Below are positions 1-11,993 of a stretch of 64,000 nt of DNA, in pieces. A model generated the notes under the pieces. The model had not been told where the DNA came from. It did no database searches and was given only the letters and a program-made list of their open reading frames with translations. How positions within the stretch are numbered: position 1 is the stretch's first letter; every line of letters begins with the position of its first letter. Source of the stretch: Branchiostoma floridae (lineage: Eukaryota > Chordata > Leptocardii > Amphioxiformes > Branchiostomatidae). Location of the stretch: the NCBI RefSeq assembly GCF_000003815.2, contig NC_049994.1:1485499-1549498 (forward strand). The letters are read 5' to 3'. The position numbers were made by a program, and so were the translations under genes.

Positions 1-197
1 AATATATATAGTAGAAAAAAAGCTAGTTTCCGTTCGTTTTCATCATTGCCATTACTTCAAAAGTCTCCTAAAGCAGATTTGGAGCCGTACGTGTGTAGAC
101 GCTGCAGTCGTCGAGAAAACACTAGAATAAAGTGCGAAAGTAGAGGCCGCCTTTTCTTATGGCTTACAAGGATGCTAACCAATGTTTTTGTCTCCAG

Positions 198-3100
198 GTC
201 GGCGGCGGAATAGCCGGGGTGACTAAGTTAACGATCGGCGTTTGTGTGCCCAGCTCCTGTAATCAACATGACGTCATTCAGACACTGGACGGCAGTAAGT
301 CAGGCATCGAATCTCGCTCGTAACTCAAACTGTCGATAGAACATATTTATGATATGCCGATTCGTAATTATACATATATACAGTACACTGCACTTCTCAT
401 CAATCATTTTACTAATTCTGAAATAGGTGATTCAGTACAGTACCTTATATGTTAGATTGAATAGAGATGTACTTGCGTCTCAGCCTGATACTTTTTAAAC
501 GAAGACAAATGTTCTTTTCAGGTATCTACTGGCGTTTCTTTGTACAGCAGGGAATACTGCAAGTGACGTCAGCCTATTCACAGGAGTCCCCACCAATCCA
601 GAATGTCACTATTGCTGCGATGTGAGCATGTTTGAAATCTTCTGTTTGTATGTGGCTGAAGACATGGAATACTACCTGTTTTCCTACATAGTCCACGTTT
701 ATTTGATTATATAGGTGACATTCCTGGGACCCCCGAGACTGATGCGGATTGAAGGTTGATAAATGACTAAACACACCGACTATGGTTTACCGAACAGTAT
801 ACTTTTTTATTTTATCTTCTTTCACATCTTTATCTTTGACTTTGGAATTTACGTCGGCATTCCATGAAATAATTGTTAGTTTTCTGACATTTTGACGGCA
901 TATATTTGCTCATTGCACAGCCGCTTTGTACGATTTACATTGTGGTCTCAAACTATTTTTTTTGTACAAACTACTAACAATTTTTCTAGCGCAGATGTCA
1001 TCCATATAATCAAATCAATATGGCCTAAGGATAGATGCCGAAGACATTGAAGACTATAACTACCCTCTTCCAACTTATAAGACTGGTATGTCTGTCCCCT
1101 CTGTTCTTTGTACAGCTGTATCTGCAGTGTTCTCCTCCTCCTCATTGCGATGGGAACCGTCTATGACGTCATCATCCACCAACCTCGACTGATGGCCATT
1201 AAACTGCAAAAGGTAAACAGACATCGCAGAACCATCATTCAATAGTTTAAGCTTAAGTGCGCCTTTGAAATCCGACTCTAAAGACTTAGGGAACAAACTG
1301 TATGTAAATAATGCACACATCTCTGGTGTCACACCGGCAAAATCATTGCCATGAGATGTTGACCGTATCAATGCTAAGTTGAAATTCTTTCAGGAGTCAG
1401 AGAACTCGTCATTGTTTTGACCGTTGTGCTATGATGATCTAAGTGGATCATTTCAGTTGTAGAGGATTTAGTATCATCGAATAGCCATGTAATAATTAGA
1501 TGACAATTACACAACATTCATAAGATTTACTCACTTCAGTGCCTCCTGACCTGTAGGTCAGCAAGATCTCCCTCTCCTCCGGTCTTGGGCAACCATCTGG
1601 ATACTGTCCAAAGTATGGTTAAAGCACTCCTGTTCTTTCACCACTGTTCGTCTCTTTGTGTTCCTCGGTCGGCGTTGTTTCCTCTTTCCTTTTGGCGTAC
1701 AGTGTAGTGCTATTCTTGCCATGTCATTTGGTTCTTTCCTCAACCAGCGCGTGTCCAATTCATTTCCGTCTTCTCCTGAGGATGATGGTTCCATATACTC
1801 TCGTGATAGTGACGCATGTTGACGTAATGTTGCAGGAGCGTGAAGCACAAGATTCTGACGTCGCCGTGACATTACCTGACGAAAAGACGCTGCTGGTGAA
1901 CCGTCTCACACACAAGGAAACCCACGCAACCGAAGAAGGTCCGAATAATTGTTATCGATGTTTGAACCCCTTCTACGATCCTTAACGTTAAAACTATCAC
2001 AAATCGACATCATTTCCAACCAAATCAAATGGCTAAATTCCAAACAAGTCGTAGCTCTTTCATAAAACATGTGATATCAGTTGTGAGGATTTGATATATC
2101 TTGAACTGCTCCATCTTCCACAGGTATGACCGGCCGTATCCTCCTGTGCTTCTCCCTCTACACCAACATCGGGAAGCTCCTCAGCACCAAACAGGCGCCT
2201 GGCAGCATCAAGTGTCTGCACGGCATCCGCTTCATCAGTATGAGCTGGGTCATCCTGGGACACACTTACGCTTTTGCTGAACCGAACGTCGGTATGTAGA
2301 TTTTGGCGATGTCTCAGGGGCTAGCCTAAGAGGGTAGTGTGCGTCCGTTTGACAAGAATTCACAAAGTTCCGCAGGCATGTCAGGAATTTTCCACGCCTG
2401 CGTGTTTGCATCATCCCTTTAATTTAGAGGGAAATAACTCGGGAATGGGTCGACGGATCTTCATGATGTTTCGAATGTAGATAGCTTCAAGGATGCCTTA
2501 CATAATTAAATGCTAATCATTAAAATCAGGGGCTAATTATTGAGGACAGTTTAAAAATACACTGCATTTCATTTTAGAATACTAAAAAAATATGCCATAT
2601 GCTTACTGTTAAGCATATATCCGATTGGCCAATATTCCCGAAATTCAACAGCAATTTGTCCGCGCGTGCGCAATTGCACCATCCTTTTGAAAGGGAATAA
2701 CTCGGGAAGGGGCTAATTTGCATAATTTATTAGTACAGTGTATTAAGCCACAGTTTTTCATAATACTAGACAGACTGTCACTTAAACATATGTAACTTGA
2801 AAAGGGAGAAATATCTACAAACATCAATTATACAAATTGTTACCTAGTTTACATGATTAATGAGAAATAGTTATTATAGTGTTAAATGACGAAAATTCCA
2901 TTCTTGGGACATTTGGCAGCAACATGTACGTTAAGTTGAACATGCAGACGCAAGTCATGCATATTAGGGCCTAATTTACATAAGTTATGAGAAAATGCTG
3001 AATAGCTTTCTTTGCTAGGACTCATACTTTTAACACATTGTTATTTAGGTAGGGGAGATGATCAACTGATACCTCATTTGCATAATAAATGAGAAGCATT

Positions 3101-6100
3101 TACATGTATAGTAGGTCACTCATCACAATAGATCGCCTTTCCTGTTCACAGCAATGCCCTACAAACATCCGTCACGTAAAACAATCTTCATACATACGGC
3201 CAGGCGAAAGTATAGATATAGCCGACCCGCGGGAGGGCTGGGACCGAGGGTGATGCGGAATACACCGTGTATTGTATTTTACTTATGTCACACCCACAAC
3301 CCACTTTTTGATGCGAAATGCGCCAAGTTGAACAAATTTGGTGCCCTCGAACAAAAAGTGTTGCAACAGCAATGTTCCAACGTCCGAATCAAGTATTCGA
3401 ATTGCCAACCGTGCCACACTCGGCCCGCTCGAAATGGTTCGATTTGCTCGAAGGAAGCCTGTGTGATACGCCTTTCGAACCTGTGCGATACGGAAGTTAT
3501 GGCCCCTTCTGGAACACCCGTATCGAACGTTTTCGCGTCACAGGTATGACATAAAATACAAATACAACACACCTACAACGACAATCATTATAAACGATAC
3601 AATCGTCGCCATGGCAATCGTTTTCATCGCCACACTTTTTGCGTGTTTTATCCAAAACTGTACATAAGAGTTTCAGTCTTTTTCGGTTCGCGGGGTAATC
3701 CCCTCAAAAAGCCGGGATCTGTGCCCAGGGTTGAGCAATAACCATAAGCAGTAATCATAAAACAATATAGATACGGCCGATTTGAGCTTTCATGAATAAA
3801 TAAAGGTTTAAAAAAAATACTCCCTGTTGAACTCCTATCGTTTATGAAAACCTCGTCCTCTTATTGAACATATTGACAAATCTGATTACCAAGAAAAGCA
3901 GTCCAACCTTTTGAAGTGACATCAGGTGTGTGCGCCGGTGTATGTGTGTTTGTGTTTGAGTGTGTGATGTACTAGTACTAGTGTGCGTGTGCATATTGTT
4001 GAAATTACCACATAAATAACGTTACCCATGCAGAATGTATAGTTATGCTACATGTGGTCGATCTTTAATTTCAGACAACTCACTGCAAGTCTTGGACGCC
4101 TTGCAAACATTTACAATTCAAGCCATCAGTAATGCCTTTGTTGCTGTGGACTCGTTCTTCTTCCTCAGGTAACAAACAGCTACCATGTAAACAGGTGAAC
4201 GTGATTCAGTTGCATGTTTCAAAAATTGCTCCTAGATGTATATAACGGGGGCCGCCCTAAGATGCCCGCCTTTTTACGCGCTCGAACTCACAGCGCTCCA
4301 TCACTAGTTGCCAAAGAGTGGTCAAGTTTTGATCAATGAATTTTTAACACATTCATCTAAAGACCATACTTGAATAAGGAAGGTATGCATACTGTTCATG
4401 AACCCTTCACCCTCCGCGTTACAACTGGCAAACACCGAGGTGACGTTATCATGAATATGAATTCCGATTTTGAGCTGCGTTAAACAGTGCGCACTAACTT
4501 GCCACGCTTTTGGAATTTGCTCTCTTCAGAAGCTGGTGACCAATTTCTAATTTCAAAAAACTTCTAATTTTATGATATCTTAGCTTTCTTTTGACAGTAG
4601 AATTGTGATTGTGTGTGCTTCTTGTCTCCCGCGAGGAGGGCTAAATCTTTCACAATCCAGGTCGTGTTTTCATGGGAAATGGGCGAAATGCACTGAATGC
4701 GGCGGCCCGACTAACAAAATTATTACGAAAAACGACAACGCCAAAATCATTAAAAAAAACTCTGTATACGTATTGGGAAACATATTCGACATCACTCTGT
4801 GAAGTTTCATTTTTATAGACGGTACGAATCATTTGTTAGAGTAACAAATCTTGTGGGCGTTCGCTCGTCTGCCACCTGTGGGGCCACACTCCCTGGGGAA
4901 AACAACGACGGTGATGCTTATGTTGTTTTTTCTTTTTTCAACAAACATTTGAAGACCAATATTTGTAGTGTTTTGTGAAGCTTTATTTCTTATGTGTATG
5001 ACAGTTGTGTGGCTGTTTTTTACTGGTTGTTTATTTATGGACACGAGCCACCAATACCTAGTAACAGGTGACCACAGTGATTCGGCGCTACCAACATTAT
5101 TGTGAAAATTCTGTCTTCAAAAAAAAGGGAAGTAAATATGTGTAAAAAAAAATTTAATACAAAAAAAAGCTGTTTGTTTGGACTTGGTTTATTTACCTTT
5201 CTAATCATCATAGTCAGTGGCAACAAACACGGCGTACTTATGCATAATAAGATCAGCAAAAAATCCGGGCATCTTAGGGCAGGGCGCATCTTAGGGTGGC
5301 CCCCGTTAAATCCTTCTGTGCCTTGCAATAGACACATTATACAATCTGGTCGTTTCGCATCCTCAAAAATCACGTAAGTTATATAAAAAACCATGTTCTA
5401 TCAGGAACACCTACTCCGGGAGGGGGAGTCAGAACTTCTACAAATCATGACCCATCAGTTGACCAATTGTTTACAGTCATCCGTCTATTTATAAAATCTG
5501 TCTCGATATATCTTTGTACGTTTTTTGTCCAATGGCGTTGCTAACATAAATTGATCTAACTTGAGTATGCCATCATTTTGTCTGTATTTGTTTATTTATA
5601 TGTTTGCCTAATAAAACAAATCAGGTTTTCACATCTTCCCTTCCAGTGGAGTCCTGATGTCATACCTTCTAATCAAGCAGATGGAGAAGTACAAAGAAAA
5701 GGGAAAACCGGTTCCATACGGGATGGTGTATTTCCACAGATATTGGAGGTGAGCTATCTAATTTGAAACTTTAACATATTCGATGTTTTCTATTTTAGTA
5801 TCGTATCTTTCTATAAGCTTCCTTGTTTTTGGCGACGCCTCAGGGGCGAACTAAATGGTATATTATTCTGTTCAGTCTGCACGAATTCTAGGAATTGTAC
5901 AGGTATGTGTCCACAGGGATGCTAGCCCATAAGAATGTTTGGAATTCCAGTCAGAGAGCCAGTCTTGGGCAGTGCTGCTGATATTCCAACCGCTGGCAGA
6001 AATTGGGCCATGCAGCCTCCCTTTGGCCTAGAGGCATTCGGCCTAGAAAACTGGGACAATAGGCCGCAGATTGATGGAATGCCAGGAAGGGGGCAGTGCA

Positions 6101-9100
6101 CGTTAGGCAGGACCACTGGCATTCGAACCATGCAACCATTGTTGGACAGGGTCACTGGATTTCCAGTCAAAGGAGAACTAGTCTAGTTTTTGTTACGTAT
6201 AAGTAAAACCATAAGGCCAGGAACATTCTACAAACTATGGTACATCAAAGGAAGTTAGGTACTGAACAGTGTGGCTGGTGACCAGTAGATGAAAATGTCA
6301 TATAAAGAACAGTCCTGGAACACAATTGCTTTCATTCTGCAACTTCAGGTTGACACCTACATACATGTTCGTCTTGATGCTGTGGATGTGGGTGCTTCCC
6401 TACATGTTCTCTGGTCCATTCTGGCCGCTAGCTCCTGACGGGCTGGATCCATACTGTGAGGACAACTGGTGGACAAACCTACTGTATGTCAACAACGTGG
6501 TCAACTCTGATAGGGAGGTAGGCAGATGTTTGTTTAGTTTTACGTGAATATGGTGTACAAGACAAACGGCAAGTAAAATCTGAGGTGCTTGAACAACAAC
6601 ATGTTCATTTATATCTATGTGTATTCTCCATGAATGTGCTATGTTTAAAGTGTGTTCATATAAGTTGGTTTCTCTCCCTCTCCTTAGTGCATGGGGTGGA
6701 GCTGGTACTTGGCCAATGATATGCAGTTCTTCGTCATCGGAGTTCCNNNNNNNNNNNNNNNNNNNNNNNNNNNNNNNNNNNNNNNNNNNNNNNNNNNNNN
6801 NNNNNNNNNNNNNNNNNNNNNNNNNNNNNNNNNNNNNNNNNNNNNNTCTTACCCCATTTAAACGTTTTTGAATCTTAATATGCAAATGTCCTCTGTATTT
6901 ACATAGTCCATGCATGGTGTTGTTCGTGTTTAACTAGCTTACACGTCAGAATTATTACGCGACTCATGATAAAACTTGTCTACTCCCAGATGGCAGATAT
7001 TGGGGATTGCTGTGCAGCTGGTTCTCCTGTTGGCAAGCTTCATCACCACTGCAGTGATCAGTTGGCATTATGACATGAAAGCACCCTTGGGGTAAGGATA
7101 GATAGTGTTTGATAGCCCTGACAATGTCGTCATAGTAAAAGCGGTGAAATATTTATTAATATCGCTTTCACAAAATAGCGCGTGTAAATAATGAATTTAA
7201 AGTTCGTATTGTATGACTTATGCTGACATATCCTCTTCCTCATGGCTTTGGCTTAAAATTACGATTTATATGATGTCGTTAAATGAATAGTCATTTGAAT
7301 CTTCTGTACTAACTTTTACATTGCTGTAGGGGATTTCACAGAAATATCTACAGTTAACATTTACCATCCACAGGGACGACGATAAGTACTACATAAAGCC
7401 GTACTGTCGTATCGGGCCGTACTTGGTGGGAGTTACTGTTGGCTGGCTGCTGATCAAGATAAAACCGAAACAGACAAAGAATATGGTGAGCCAAACAAGT
7501 GTTTTTGCGATTGTGAGGCGTCATATAACTGCCGAACGAAGTGTGCTAGGACTACGAAAATTTGTGACTTTCCCCAATATTATGTTGGTAAGCATTTTAC
7601 AAAAAAAAACATGAGTTTGTAATTTTTCATCTTGCCATGGCAGCGGGTTTCTAAAAGGCATATTTTACAAAATTTACTACTAGTCAGTTCAGTTTAATTA
7701 ATGAGGTTTCAAGCTTTTCTTGCTGAACCACACTTGTTTTCCTATTTTATTAACATTCTATGTAATTGAATGTTACATTCGTGATTAAATTTTTATAAGT
7801 TATGCTAATTTGATGACGTCATAGGTCAAAATCCAAGATGGCGGACAATGTCATCAGCGACGAGACGGTAGAATCAGATTGTTTTACTAAAATTTCGTCA
7901 ACATCTTTTTAACAAAACATATTCATATGAACATTTTTAGTCCAATTTCTATTGGGATTTGGCGTTATATGTAAAAATAGAAAATTCAAGCTCGGCGAGT
8001 CAAGATGGCGGACACATGACGTCATATTCTGACGTTATAAGACCTGGCAGACTTATATATCAATAAGATACTCTTAATACTCATATTTTTGTTTAATACC
8101 TTTAATTGTAGGGAGAATTTCCTATATAGACGGTTTTAGCCATTATGACGGCTAATTTTACGAATAACGATACTAAAAGAACGAAAACTATAAACCCCTA
8201 GGAATAAAAAAAAATCCTGGTCTAGATATAGGGTTGAAAGTCATCAACGCTTTGCTAATGCTCATCTATCTAAAGAAGACCACAAACGTGGGCAACAATG
8301 ATAGTATTAACTTGCCTTTCCAAACCAGACCTCTCGCCTGCTGATGACTATTGGTTGGCTCGTTGCTGCTGCCTCTGCCATGGCTGTGTTGTATGCAACT
8401 TACGGCCAGTACCACGGCACTACTCTCCAGACGGAAGCCGAGAACGTTCTGTACCTGACTGTCCACCGTACCGTCTGGGCCATGGCGCTTGGCTGGATGG
8501 TTGTCGCATGTCATCATGGATACGGAGGTACTAACATAGCTTTGTGATTCAAAACAACAACAGTAAGTACACGACTAACGCAGGCAGGAGCCTGCGTTAG
8601 TCGTGTACTTACTGTTGTTGTTTTGAATCACAAAGCACAATATATTTTTTGGCGAATCAAACTTTTAATTGTATATTAGTACATCGTATGCATATTTGTC
8701 TAGTGCTTCATGTCTAGCGCGAAAAACCGTTAGGGCATTATTTTAAATAAGTCTCTGTTCTTTAATCTTTGACAAGCAGTATTTGCTTTATGTAAATCAT
8801 CTAGAAGTTATATTCTTACGTTTAGCAGTCGTAATGTGCAACTCTGAAGGTACCATATCAAAATATTGTAGTCAGAAATACGAATAATTTTACCTGTTAA
8901 GTTGGATTGGATCACCATTTCCCATTAACCGTTGTGATGTACTCTGCTCACTACAGGAGTGGTGGACATCATCCTCTCCTGGGACGCCTGGGTGCCCCTG
9001 AGCCGACTGACCTACTGTGCCTACCTCATACATCTTCAACTGGTGTATGCAGTATACTTCACCTTGGAGGTGCCCATCCACTACACCACATTCACTATGG

Positions 9101-10212
9101 TACGTTAATGTACACTTCAGTAAAGAGTAAGTCAAAGCGACTAGCAAGTACATACATGTACTTGTACATTATGCAATCTGTCTTCCTGCTAATTAGTGCG
9201 TGCATTTGTGCTCTAATGAGTGCATGGCGGCCTTTGCGCTAAATTTATAGGCCTGCAGTTTCAAAAAAGACCATAGGGGGCCCAATTCTGCATTGCTTAC
9301 TCTTCGGTCTCAATTGCTCTGTTGCCCATTCTTTTTTCCCACGCACAATTCCCGAGTGGAATGCCCTGCCTGGCACGGTTGTAAGCGCTCCCAACGTTGA
9401 GCACTTCCGTGCCAGGCAGGCGGCCTGCCCGCCCGCCCTAACCCGGGAGCCTCAGCTCCACCCCCTACTTTTGCCCCTCGCGGGGTCATTTGGGGGTATC
9501 TTATGCAGATGAAGGTATGTAGTCCCGGCCAGACTTCGAAATCTCAACTTTGTCCCGGTGAACTGCCGAATACTACGAGGGTACTTCTCAGTGTTTTTAA
9601 GAAAAGGTCATGACATCTATTATAGCCGCCGGTTCCCGGTTTGTTTCAAACTCAGAGTTTAAAAAAGATTCGGGGCCCGGCCGGGGGAAAATCTAGCCCG
9701 GTAGCTGCAGGGCATCCTACGGTGCGACGTAGGGGTCATGCCCGAAAGTGCAAAATAAAACAGCCCGTGACTGCCAGGCAGGGCCTCCTTTTCCAATTGT
9801 GACTTACCTGTAAGTAGTACTCTCTGCCCCAAGAGATATATACCACTAAATGTCACGACTATACCAGAACACGAGATGGTAAAACCGCTGCAATACCTTA
9901 GAAAGTCACCAGGGGCTCATTATAGCCTGCTTGGCGAAGTTAGACAAATAAGTATTCAGGTTTTCATTGTTTCACAAAAATCTTGTCCATCATACAAACT
10001 AGCGGGACTGAGTATCAAAGAACATATCACACCTAACTTTTGTCTCTTGTCTCATGACCACCGGTTGACTGACTTTCAACATCCGTCTGACTTTTTTCCA
10101 GATCTATTTCTTCTTGGGGAACGTGGCTCTATCCTACGGTTTAGCCTTCCTGGTGTCTGTGGCAGTGGAAGTACCATTGATGGGAGTGGAGAAAATCATC
10201 TTCAACAAATAA
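198..10212 (+). CDS. NRF-6-like AT3 acyltransferase, tandem copy A (5' partial)
   Basis: Exons, numbered as in the complete copies (exon 3 first): 198-294, 522-621, 1116-1212, 1836-1938, 2124-2291, 4075-4168, 5647-5748, 6349-6517, 6688 to about 6767 (end in an N gap), 6990-7091, 7374-7485, 8329-8527, 8957-9099, 10102-10212 (TAA). All are open and phase-compatible. Exons 1-2 lie upstream of the window. Exon 3 gives the NRF-domain end (GVCVPSSC). Exon 5 is the first membrane helix. Exon 7 carries the AT3 R-X10-H signature in HGIRFISMSWVILGHTY. Exons 8-9 give DSFFFLSG, exons 9-10 HRYWRLTP, exon 11 CMGWSWYLAND, exon 13 KPYCRIGPYLVG, exon 15 PLSRLTYCAYLIH. The family (C. elegans NRF-6/NDG-4 and relatives) comprises multipass membrane proteins linked to lipid or drug transport; the substrate here is unknown. 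The exon 6 donor is weak (AAG|GTCCGA); an in-phase alternative ends at 1959. Confidence 0.88.
2440..4060. repeat. Dispersed AT-rich repeat plus copy A-only segment, intron 7
   Basis: 2440-3130 holds repeated TTTGCATAATTAATGAG-like motifs. The same start is found in B (19430-19720) and C (31730-32025), but both B and C jump from AATAACTCGG straight to GTGTATAGTT, lacking about 1.3 kb present in A. 3150-3740 has scattered short ORFs I do not trust; 3925-3990 is GT-rich. Confidence 0.55.
4245..5306. mobile_element. 1.06-kb TIR element with TA target duplication, copy A intron 8
   Basis: Ends are ACGGGGGCCGCCCTAAGATG at the left and its near-perfect reverse complement at the right. TA flanks both sides (4243-4244 and 5307-5308), and removing the element plus one TA restores exactly the intron of copies B and C. 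TA duplication points to a non-autonomous Tc1/mariner-type element. No transposase ORF is visible. Confidence 0.85.
5874..6220. repeat. Segment shared by copies A and B, absent from C (intron 9)
   Basis: 347 bp rich in CTGGCATTCGAACC / GGAATTCCAGTC-like words. The counterpart is 20660-20997 in B. C joins its flanks at about 32790. An 83-codon ORF inside is not conserved in frame between A and B. Confidence 0.7.
6747..6846. other. Assembly gap (100 N) across copy A exon 11
   Basis: Copy C predicts only about 66 nt are missing, covering the last codons of exon 11 and its donor. Confidence 0.98.
7802..8024 (+). promoter_or_regulatory. Octamer/CRE/YY1-like cluster in intron 13, copy A
   Basis: ATGCTAAT at 7802-7809, TGACGTCA at 7814-7821, AAGATGGCGG at 7835-7844; then again AAGATGGCGG at 8002-8011 and TGACGTCA at 8017-8024. 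The same order occurs in the same intron of copy B (23064-23310). Could be an intronic control element or part of an old repeat. Confidence 0.4.
8539..8636. repeat. Perfect 47-bp palindrome with 4-nt loop, copy A intron 14
   Basis: Arms 8539-8585 and 8590-8636 are exact reverse complements around AGGA. Copies B and C carry only the right arm, so the left arm is a new inverted duplication. It begins 12 nt after the exon 14 donor. Confidence 0.95.
9330..9512 (+). mobile_element. LINE 3' fragment, copy A intron 15
   Basis: Sixty codons and TGA encode SFFPRTIPEWNALP and downstream residues, the characteristic C-terminus of CR1/L2-type reverse transcriptases in invertebrates. The piece runs straight into a 3' tail just before 9515. 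Copy B has the uninterrupted intron at 24480, so this is an insertion private to A. It is same-sense with the gene. Confidence 0.75.
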
Positions 10213-10686
10213 CATTGTACTAAAGAATACCACATGACAGAAACCTTTTCAGCACGAAGGACAGGCGACCTATTCCTTATCGCCCTTCATATATCTGATT
10301 GTATATTTATAGTTAAGAAGGATTTGATATCAGAAAATGTAGATTTGCATGTAGTGTGGCTTTATCAGAAAATTGAATGTGGGTTTAGAATGTGTATTTC
10401 CTTCAGCAGCTTCTGAGGAAAATAACACTCACAGTGGGAAAGTATGACTAATAATTACAAGGGATTTGCCTTACACTAGAAGTGGAATCTGTGGAGCAAA
10501 TTCACAAAAGAATTTAGTGTTTGCGTTCTTCAACTTTCACAAGATTAAGAATACTCTGGAAATGTACAATTTACATATTTTGTAAGACTTTGTTTTTTTG
10601 CTTTCTTCCTCTTCTGTATCCACTACAGTTGATGTTACTTCCCATAAACTAATGTAATATATCTTACGTTTATTACTTGCTACTCA

Positions 10687-10950
10687 AATAAATTCTGATT
10701 TTTTCTGCATAAATTCTGACCTGTCTACATATTGTGTCTCAAATATGAAACTATAATCATTATCCAATGCTTGTTACAGAATTTCTCATAATCTATGCAA
10801 ATTATGACAGAATTTTCATAATCTGTGACCATTATTCTGCCTATCTTTCTAAGTTTACACCTTTTACCTTTTTTTATACAAGAGTCCTATCAATTGATGA
10901 TTTTTATGTTCTTTTGAATGTTATGATATGGACCATGTGCCTGAAATAAA
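10687..10950 (+). terminator. Polyadenylation signals after copy A
   Basis: AATAAA at 10687-10692 and 10945-10950, 475 and 733 nt after the stop. Both are kept after copy B. Confidence 0.45.
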
Positions 10951-11917
10951 CGATAAATAAGTGAATTGTATCAGTGTCTTATTCTTATGTAAAATAGACT
11001 CAAATTTTCATAATTTATATACATATGGTAGTATTAAGTTATAAGTAATATTTTTATTAAATGAGGGAGATTGGATTTTCGTGTTATTCATAATTGCTAA
11101 AACGTTTCTTTTCTAGTTGATTATGCAAACATATCTACTTCGACACCCAGCCTTTAATTTTAAATCATTGTTGCATTTATTACAAGTATGCGATTCCTGC
11201 CATGCAACAATGAAGAATGAGAAAATATCAACATTCCCATCACTTATGGTAAGCTTATGGTAAGTGTCAAATTTCCCATCAGCCATTACATATCAATATG
11301 GCGGCGCCCATGTTTGGGAGCAAAACCAAGATAAGTTTTTTTCAATCGCAAAACCTGTAGTGAAAATATTTGGTCTACCAAAGGTCAGTTTTCTTCTTCG
11401 GATGATATTTAGGTCGTTTCAACACTGAGTCACCAATCCCGACAACTGGCTTGGTCCTTTTTCAAAACAACACCTTCCGTGGTCATGATGGAACAATGTT
11501 ATATTGACGACCAATAGCCTTGGTCAGCAGTTTGGGTAGTTCTGCCTATTCAGATCATCGCACGGCGCTTTATAGGTACTAACTCCATATAGGTTTGTAT
11601 GTACTAACTCCCTATAACCGCATTGGTACTAAATAAACAAACTTTATAAATGGTTTGCGTTGGTGCTATAGGCCGTTCCTTACATGGTTCCGATTGATCC
11701 GTTTTATGAAAACTTGTAACTTTTCTGACAAGTGAAAAGTCAATTGCAGAAAAAACAAGGTGTGAGGAAATGTCTCTCTAAACCCATGTTAACATCTGCT
11801 CCCATCCTACACCTCATTGTTCTCAAAGTGTATTCAGCACGTTATCACCTATTTGTGTAACTACGTCATTGGCCCCGTCTTCTGGCTGGTATCAACATTG
11901 CTTCGACCCTAAACTTT

Positions 11918-11925
11918 ATTTGCAT
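11918..11925 (+). promoter_or_regulatory. Octamer (ATTTGCAT) upstream of copy B start
   Basis: A perfect POU-factor octamer 76 nt before the ATG, kept at 28109-28116 in copy C. The surrounding 150 nt are also well conserved. Function is inferred only from motif and position. Confidence 0.35.
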
Positions 11926-11993
11926 AGCTCCTAGACGTGGTGACAAAGTGCTAGCGCTGTTCACGCTAATCTGCTTATACGAACAGGCTGAAC

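Larger units (their letters stand above)
10213..11993. other. Spacer between copies A and B
   Basis: AT-rich 3' part, then a region (11280-11990) well conserved with the B-C spacer, including the copy B promoter region. I see no gene. Confidence 0.6.

Noticed and set aside
1558-1872. 104-codon minus-strand ORF (and counterpart at 18657)
   Set aside because: Overlaps a supported plus-strand exon; its apparent conservation follows from the paralogous exon and intron.
3154-3549. 131-codon ORF and its opposite-strand partner
   Set aside because: Present only in copy A's intron, low-complexity mix of residues, no recognisable domain.
5935-6186. 83-codon ORF in intron 9 of copy A
   Set aside because: The homologous segment in B has frame-breaking indels, and the segment is absent from C. 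No family resemblance.
8907-9242. 111-codon plus-strand ORF repeated at 24059 and 36569
   Set aside because: It is exon 15 read in the wrong frame plus flanking intron. The correct frame gives the conserved PLSRLTYC motif.
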